Positions 58,062-64,000 of a DNA stretch of 64,000 nucleotides are shown piece by piece (the first letter of the stretch is position 1; the number at the start of each line of letters is the position of its first letter). The notes under the pieces were generated by a model. The model ran no database searches and had not been told where the DNA came from. It worked only from the letters and a program-made list of their open reading frames with translations. Made by a program: the position numbers and the translations under genes. Source of the stretch: Bacteroidota bacterium (GTDB lineage: Bacteria > Bacteroidota > Bacteroidia > Cytophagales > Cyclobacteriaceae); contig JACZXH010000006.1 in NCBI GenBank assembly GCA_022571715.1, forward strand, positions 1 through 64,000. Reading direction: 5' to 3'.

Positions 58062-59927
58062 ATGAAGATAGGAGGCGCATCATTAAATCAAACCCCGCTT
58101 AACTGGCAAGGCAACACACAACGAATAATAACAGCAATAAAGGAAGGTATTTCACAAAATACTGAAATACTATGTTTTCCTGAGCTAGTACTTACTGGTT
58201 ATGGCTGCGAAGACCTCTTTCTTGCCGGTTGGTTGCTAGAAAAATCAGAACGGATGCTTGCTGATATCATACAAGTTTGTGAAAATATTACCGTTATCAT
58301 TGGTATCCCACTGAAATATTCTGGGCACGTATTCAATTGTGCCTGCGTTATCCGTAATCAAAAAATACTGGGCATCGTCGCCAAACAAAATTTAGCTGTT
58401 GATGGTGTTCATTATGAGACTCGCTGGTTTACAACCTGGATATCAGGCAAAGTAGTAAATATTGATTATTGTCATGATTCCGTCCCTCTTGGTGATATGG
58501 TATTCGACATTGACGATCAGGTTATCGGTTTTGAATTATGCGAAGACGCATGGCGCAAAAATCGACCCGCGTACAGCCTCCGGGACCGCAATGTTGACAT
58601 TATATTCAATTTATCTGCAAGCCATTTTGCTCTTGAAAAAACCACAGAACGGCAGGAGCTGGTTGTTTCAAGTTCAAAAATATTTAATTGTACCTATGTA
58701 TATGTAAACCTGCTTGGTAACGAAGCAGGTAGAATGATTTACGACGGAGAAATCATAATTGCTAATAAAGGAGAGTTGCTGGCTATAAATGAGCGGTTGT
58801 CCTTTAAAGAGTTAAATATCCTTTCATTCGACCTGAATACTGATAAGACTGATATCTATGTAATTCAGAACAATCATCATGCGTTTACACGCGAAAAGGA
58901 GTTCATTCAGGCCACATCACTTGCACTATTTGATTATTTCAGAAAAACAAATGTCAACGGGTTCGTTTTGTCACTGAGCGGAGGGGCTGATTCTGCCATG
59001 TGCGCCGTACTGGTATTCGAGATGGTAAAAAGAGCAGCATCTGAATTGGGCTGGAATGAATTTCTGAGAAAAATAAACAATGAAGAACTGATCGATCGTG
59101 TCCTGCAAATGGATACAGGTCAGGCAAATAAATTTGTAACAGGTCATATACTTTCATGTGCCTATCAGGCTACCGAAAATTCTTCGGAAGATACTTATCT
59201 TGCTGCACAGATCCTTGCCAACTCGATAGGAGCAGATTTTTTCCGATGGAATGTTGATGCAGCGATAGCCAGTTATACCACCTCGATCGAAAAAGCCATA
59301 GGCCGCAAACTGAAGTGGGAAAAAGACGATATTGCCTTACAAAACATTCAGGCACGAGCAAGATCACCCGTAATCTGGCTGCTGGCGAATGTAAAAAATG
59401 CCATCCTGTTAACAACTTCAAACCGGAGTGAAGGAGATGCAGGTTATGCAACCATGGACGGTGATACCAGTGGCAGCCTTGCACCCATTGCCGGTATCGA
59501 CAAAGCTTTTATACGCCACTGGTTAAAGTGGGCAGAAATACACCTAGGACTAGAGGGGCTGAAAAAAGTAAACGTTATGATACCAACAGCGGAATTGAGG
59601 CCTCCGGAATACAATCAAACAGACGAAGCTGACCTTATGCCCTATGATGTGATGGTGGAAATTGAAAGACTGGCAATTCGAGATCATCATGCTCCGGTTG
59701 AAGTTTACGAGATACTCAAACAAAGAAAAATTTCAGAAGCAACGTCTCTAAAAAATTATATTGCAAAGTTTTTTACACTCTGGGCACGAAATCAATGGAA
59801 ACGGGAGCGGTTGGCACCTTCTTTTCACATCGATGATTTCAATATTGATCCAAGATCCTGGTGCAGATTTCCCATTATTTCAGGCAATTTCCAGGATGAA
59901 TTAAAGGAGTTGGAAGCGACAGACTGA
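58062..59927 (+). CDS. nadE: Glutamine-dependent NAD+ synthetase
   Basis: Nitrilase-like N-terminus (ILCFPELVLTGYGCEDLF; FELCEDAW); LSLSGGADSAMCAVL; TTSNRSEGDAGYATMDGDTSGSLAPIAGIDKAFIRHWL; PTAELRPPEYNQTDEADLMPYDV. Confidence 0.95.
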   Translation: MKIGGASLNQTPLNWQGNTQRIITAIKEGISQNTEILCFPELVLTGYGCEDLFLAGWLLEKSERMLADIIQVCENITVIIGIPLKYSGHVFNCACVIRNQKILGIVAKQNLAVDGVHYETRWFTTWISGKVVNIDYCHDSVPLGDMVFDIDDQVIGFELCEDAWRKNRPAYSLRDRNVDIIFNLSASHFALEKTTERQELVVSSSKIFNCTYVYVNLLGNEAGRMIYDGEIIIANKGELLAINERLSFKELNILSFDLNTDKTDIYVIQNNHHAFTREKEFIQATSLALFDYFRKTNVNGFVLSLSGGADSAMCAVLVFEMVKRAASELGWNEFLRKINNEELIDRVLQMDTGQANKFVTGHILSCAYQATENSSEDTYLAAQILANSIGADFFRWNVDAAIASYTTSIEKAIGRKLKWEKDDIALQNIQARARSPVIWLLANVKNAILLTTSNRSEGDAGYATMDGDTSGSLAPIAGIDKAFIRHWLKWAEIHLGLEGLKKVNVMIPTAELRPPEYNQTDEADLMPYDVMVEIERLAIRDHHAPVEVYEILKQRKISEATSLKNYIAKFFTLWARNQWKRERLAPSFHIDDFNIDPRSWCRFPIISGNFQDELKELEATD

Positions 59928-59975
59928 ACTATTGGGTTATTCATTTATCTTTAACGAAATTTTTTTAAAATAAGA

Positions 59976-61091
59976 ATGACAAATTTTCTATACCTCATTT
60001 GGAATGCCGATCCGGATATTATCACCCTGTTTTCCCGCCCAATCAGATGGTACGGTATTCTTTTTGCTCTCGGTTTCCTGATAGGTCAATGGATAATATT
60101 ATGGATGCTGAAAAAGGAAGCGCCTGAAGGTGACTCTTTTAAAAAAAGGGCAGAAAAGGATGTAGAAACGCTAACCATTTATCTGGTGCTGGCCACAATT
60201 ATTGGCGCACGGCTGGGCCACGTTCTATTTTATGAGCCTGATAAATACCTTAAGAATCCATTGGATATCCTAAAAATATGGGAAGGCGGGCTTGCCAGTC
60301 ATGGTGCAGCTATTGCTCTTCTTTTTATCCTCTGGATTTTTGCCCGAAAAAGAGCAAACTGGACATGGCTAAAGATTGTTGACAGAATAGTAATTGTAGT
60401 TGCACTTGTGGGTGGACTTATCCGGTTTGGGAATTTTATGAATTCCGAAATTTACGGGCTACCGACAGGTTCTGAATATGGAATAGTTTTTACAAGAAAT
60501 GCTTCAGAGGCCATTGTAAGGAATTCCGGACTTGTAAACGATGTTTCGTATTCTAAAATGACGAAATCAAACGAAGGGAATTATGTGCCGATAGTCATAA
60601 ATCTTACTTTCAAAAGAGGAGTTGACGAAAACCAAATGAAGACCTATATCGAAAACAATCTGCCCACCATACTTGGAGGCCGGTATACCTATATTTCCGA
60701 TCACTTATTGATCGATCCGGAAATGCCTGTTGCATATACTATCAACGGCAGGGAAGCCCATGTAAACGCCCTGGGTATTCCACGACATCCTACGCAACTA
60801 TATGAATCTATTACCACATTTCTCCTTTTTCTGTTCTTGCTTTCAATGTGGTATAGATACAAAGCAAACACACCCCCTGGACGCCTTATTGGTTTATTTC
60901 TGGTAATTTTATTCGGATTAAGGTTCGTTCATGAGTTTTTTAAAGAAAATCAGGTTTCGTTTGAAGATAACATTCCTTTAAATATGGGCCAATGGCTGAG
61001 TATTCCGATGGTCGTATTTGGATTAATTATACTGATCCATTCGTTCAGAAATCAGGGTACAGGATCGAAACCACTGCCACCCCATGGGTGA
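59976..61091 (+). CDS. lgt: Phosphatidylglycerol-prolipoprotein diacylglyceryl transferase, enlarged (371 aa)
   Basis: [82 protein letters not shown]. Confidence 0.93.
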   Translation: MTNFLYLIWNADPDIITLFSRPIRWYGILFALGFLIGQWIILWMLKKEAPEGDSFKKRAEKDVETLTIYLVLATIIGARLGHVLFYEPDKYLKNPLDILKIWEGGLASHGAAIALLFILWIFARKRANWTWLKIVDRIVIVVALVGGLIRFGNFMNSEIYGLPTGSEYGIVFTRNASEAIVRNSGLVNDVSYSKMTKSNEGNYVPIVINLTFKRGVDENQMKTYIENNLPTILGGRYTYISDHLLIDPEMPVAYTINGREAHVNALGIPRHPTQLYESITTFLLFLFLLSMWYRYKANTPPGRLIGLFLVILFGLRFVHEFFKENQVSFEDNIPLNMGQWLSIPMVVFGLIILIHSFRNQGTGSKPLPPHG

Positions 61092-61291
61092 CAACGTGAT
61101 ATTCTCTTAATGCCCAAAACCGTGCCTTTCAATACCCCATGTTTCATGATAGCGTCTTTTACATAATGCGAGCACGAGGGTGTAAAACGGCAGGAACCAA
61201 CGAAAAATGGCGAAAAAATATATTGATATAATAATATCGGTATGGTAAATATCTTCCTGATAATCCTGTCCATCGTCATCTTTTCAAACAA
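61052..61291 (-). CDS. yidD: Membrane protein insertion efficiency factor YidD
   Basis: [63 protein letters not shown]. Confidence 0.94.
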   Translation of the reverse strand: MFEKMTMDRIIRKIFTIPILLYQYIFSPFFVGSCRFTPSCSHYVKDAIMKHGVLKGTVLGIKRISRCHPWGGSGFDPVP

Positions 61292-61374
61292 AATTTTTTA
61301 GTTGAATAAAGAACGACCTCGGATTATATTACCTATTTTTGAAAGTTTATTAGCAATAATCAATAGAATTACCA

Positions 61375-62880
61375 TTGTATAAATCCATGTTAATGAAGCT
61401 AAAGTCGGGCTTAGTACGATCTGATATGCATATCATAAGGACAAAAATAGCGTATTTTTCAGCAATGTGTATAGCTGTTATGCTATCATTTACTGGCTAT
61501 GTGCAGTCTCAGATTGCGAATGATATGGATTTACTGACTGAGACAGATACAACATCAAGAATTGTTGAAATAGATAAAATTATAATCACAGGAAATAAAA
61601 AGACAAAGGACCACATTATAATGCGGGAGCTGGATATTAAGCCAGGAGAAAGATACGATTTACAAGACCTTCGGGTTATAATTAATGATGATCGTAACAA
61701 GGTTTATAATACCAGCTTATTCAACACTGTCGAAATACACATTTATGAATTAACATTTAACAGGGTCTTGATTCAGGTGGACGTGGATGAACGGTGGTAT
61801 TTTTATCCTATCCCAAAAATTGCTTTCGTGGACCGGAATTTTAACGACTGGGTAATAAACCATGACGCAGATCTGAATCGTCTTAATTACGGGGTAAAAT
61901 TAACTCAATTCAACTTCAGGGGAAGAAAAGAACGACTGCATGTATTGTTTCAGGGTGGATATACAAAAGCTGCCGGATTGCAATATGATATACCCTACAT
62001 TGATAAAAGCCAGCGAACTGGTCTTTCTTATAAAATAGGTTATGGAGAAAATACCAACATTAGATATTCAACTTTTGACAATATTCAGCAATTTATTGAC
62101 TCAGATCTGATAATAAAAACATCTTTTAATACCCAATTGTCTATAATACGCCGGAATTCCTTTTACATACGACATCATTTTGGCCTTGAATACGATAATC
62201 AGTGGATTGCCGATACAGTTATCAATCTGAATCCTGAATATTTCAACAATTCAACTACAAGACAGCAGTATTTTACAATAGGTTATTTATTCAGTTTCGA
62301 CCATCGCGATATTATTGCTTATCCGTTAAGAGGCGATTTATTCCGTTTCTCGGTTATGAAAAGAGGCCTGGGGATATTTGATGACCTAAATATGTTTAAT
62401 ATTCTTACCTCCTATTCAAAATTCTGGGAGTTAAATAATAAGTTTTTTCTTTCTAATTACACAAGTGTTTACCTGAGTTTTCCTGCCCAACAACCATATG
62501 CCAATATTTCAGGACTTGGTTATAATAAAAACACGATACGGGGTTACGAATTGCTTGTTATTGACGGTAAAAGTTATATAATAAACAAAACCACCTTTAA
62601 AAAAGAATTATTTGCTTTTAACAAGAAAATTAATGCCATTCCAATCAAGCAATTTCAGTCCTTTCCGCTGGCCGTTTATTTAAAAACCTACTTCGATTTC
62701 GGATATGTAAGCAACCTGGAAAACCCGGAACTCACTACAAGTCTTACCAACACCTTCATTTATGGTTACGGATTAGGGCTTGATATGTTCACAACATACG
62801 ACCTCGTTATTCGAATAGAATATTCCATCAATTCTCAGAATGATACCGGGTTCTTTCTGCACTTCAGAAAAGATTTTTAA
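61375..62880 (+). CDS. Omp85-superfamily outer-membrane protein with a single POTRA-like domain
   Basis: POTRA-like IDKIIITGNKKTKDHIIMRELDIKPGERYDLQDLRVIINDDRNKVYNTSLFNTVEIHIYE; surface-antigen barrel YLFSFDHRDIIAYPLRGDLFRF; C-terminal LGLDMFTTYDLVIRIEYSINSQNDTGFFLHFRKDF. Confidence 0.82.
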   Translation: MYKSMLMKLKSGLVRSDMHIIRTKIAYFSAMCIAVMLSFTGYVQSQIANDMDLLTETDTTSRIVEIDKIIITGNKKTKDHIIMRELDIKPGERYDLQDLRVIINDDRNKVYNTSLFNTVEIHIYELTFNRVLIQVDVDERWYFYPIPKIAFVDRNFNDWVINHDADLNRLNYGVKLTQFNFRGRKERLHVLFQGGYTKAAGLQYDIPYIDKSQRTGLSYKIGYGENTNIRYSTFDNIQQFIDSDLIIKTSFNTQLSIIRRNSFYIRHHFGLEYDNQWIADTVINLNPEYFNNSTTRQQYFTIGYLFSFDHRDIIAYPLRGDLFRFSVMKRGLGIFDDLNMFNILTSYSKFWELNNKFFLSNYTSVYLSFPAQQPYANISGLGYNKNTIRGYELLVIDGKSYIINKTTFKKELFAFNKKINAIPIKQFQSFPLAVYLKTYFDFGYVSNLENPELTTSLTNTFIYGYGLGLDMFTTYDLVIRIEYSINSQNDTGFFLHFRKDF

Positions 62881-63008
62881 TTACAGCCTTCATGTATTTG
62901 CGATTTTTGCAAAACTCCCCTCACAAACACCCGACATTCAACGATAATCCTTAAAAAGAGGCTCATTGGTTTCAAGATATATGATCAGGCTTAGATTACA
63001 TTTACGAT

Positions 63009-63815
63009 GTGTTTACAAGATTACTTGCCATATCGTTTCTAAGCATTCCATATTTCTCTGATGCACAGGTTATCAGCTTTCAGGGAGCCCATTCTGCCGG
63101 AATAGCACATACGTCGGTAACTTACGCAGATGGCCTGTCAATATATAATAATGCAGGTTCATTGGGATTTTTAGAAAAATCCTCTATTGCAACCGGTTAT
63201 CAAAACCATTATGAAGTAGAAGGACTCAATACCGTTTTTGCAGTAATAAATAATAGGATAAAAACGGGTGCAATATCCATCGGTGTTTCAGCATTTGGTG
63301 ATGAACTTTTCAGTATATCACGTGTAAGTACCGGACTTGGAAACAGGTTTGGAATTGCAGCACTTGGGGTAACACTGCATTACATCCAATATCGTATCGA
63401 AGGATTTGGTTCACATGGATTTATCAGTGTTGATGTTGGCGGACTAGCGGAATTGAGCCCCCTGTTATTTATTGGAGGACGAATTAAAAATATTAATCAG
63501 GCGAAAGTATCCAAATTTCCGGATGAGTATTATCCGACGATCCTCACAGCAGGTATATCATACAGGCCCACTGACCAATTACGATTTAATACCCAGATTG
63601 ATAAAGACCTTGAATTTCCTGCAAAATTAAAATTTGGCCTGGAATACAAGATCAACGCACTTAGTTTACGAACAGGCCTCAATACACAGCCTCTCTGGTT
63701 TAGTTTCGGATTTGGGTTCATACATAAGAAATTTATACTCGATTACGCCCTGCAGAATAACTATCTGCTTGGTCGTACACATAGCATTTCCATCTTCTAT
63801 CAGATTAAAAATTGA
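63009..63815 (+). CDS. PorQ/PorV-like outer-membrane protein (candidate T9SS PorQ)
   Basis: Signal peptide; GAHSAGIAHTSVTYADGLSIYNNAGSLGFLEKSSIATGYQNHY (PorV/PorQ-like N-terminus); beta-rich; GTG start. Confidence 0.7.
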   Translation: MFTRLLAISFLSIPYFSDAQVISFQGAHSAGIAHTSVTYADGLSIYNNAGSLGFLEKSSIATGYQNHYEVEGLNTVFAVINNRIKTGAISIGVSAFGDELFSISRVSTGLGNRFGIAALGVTLHYIQYRIEGFGSHGFISVDVGGLAELSPLLFIGGRIKNINQAKVSKFPDEYYPTILTAGISYRPTDQLRFNTQIDKDLEFPAKLKFGLEYKINALSLRTGLNTQPLWFSFGFGFIHKKFILDYALQNNYLLGRTHSISIFYQIKN

Positions 63816-64000
63816 AATACTATTTCAAAATATTATCACTATGTCAGCTTCTCTCTTTGGAAATATCTGCACAGTACAATACGCAGTGGATAACGGGAAT
63901 TTTAGATCTGGAATTCAATGGCGAACAAAATATAGAAGCCTATGAACAAATGATATTACGCTACAGAACTCCGCTGGATATTAACAATGCATCGTCTAAA
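63812..64000 (+). CDS. N-terminus of a secreted helix-hairpin-helix-type protein (truncated by window edge), TTG start
   Basis: MKYYFKILSLCQLLSLEISAQYNTQWITGILDLEFNGEQNIEAYEQMILRYRTPLDINNASSK; reading frame open to the end of the window; PLDINNAS is typical of HHH/ComEA-like starts. Confidence 0.65.
   Translation, partial: MKYYFKILSLCQLLSLEISAQYNTQWITGILDLEFNGEQNIEAYEQMILRYRTPLDINNASSK

Noticed and set aside
1-64000. Search by eye for CRISPR arrays, tRNA/rRNA genes, prophage or complete IS elements
   Set aside because: No regularly spaced repeats, cloverleaf/CCA regions, rRNA signatures, or transposase/integrase genes other than XerD were seen; a tRNAscan-SE/Infernal run would be decisive

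Overview
Chromosomal window from a member of the Bacteroidota (Cytophagales-like gene content: Na+-NQR, T9SS PorT/PorE-like/PorQ-like proteins, DUF5606, DUF2851, IPExxxVDY protein, TAnnTTTG-type promoter). It is mostly core and housekeeping genes: nqrA/B, ispH, cmk, ade, pyrF, ftsK, pyrD, xerD, aroQ, rnhA, ubiE/menG, ysxC, fbp, moaA/D/E, pfkA, miaA, pyk, acpP, fabF, rnc, nadE, lgt and yidD. A small cell-surface glycan cluster lies at about 39-45 kb. A tight operon at 47-53.7 kb runs from a hybrid histidine kinase to an NFACT protein. I saw no rRNA, tRNA, CRISPR array, prophage or intact transposon. The best candidates for under-described biology are: (1) a TerB-like/ABC/ABC-2 fusion of 1026 aa followed by an uncharacterised lipoprotein and a Cys-rich secreted protein (22.4-26.9 kb); (2) an orphan SusC-type plug domain on a lipoprotein with no barrel (6.9 kb); (3) a 42-aa micro-lipoprotein missing from the ORF track (3.7 kb); (4) the kinase-to-NFACT operon; (5) several overlapping or dual-coding gene ends (lgt/yidD, rnhA/SDH, ubiE/porT); (6) an 18-bp perfect palindrome between fbp and aspartate kinase. 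All identifications come from reading motifs in the sequence. No database search was run.
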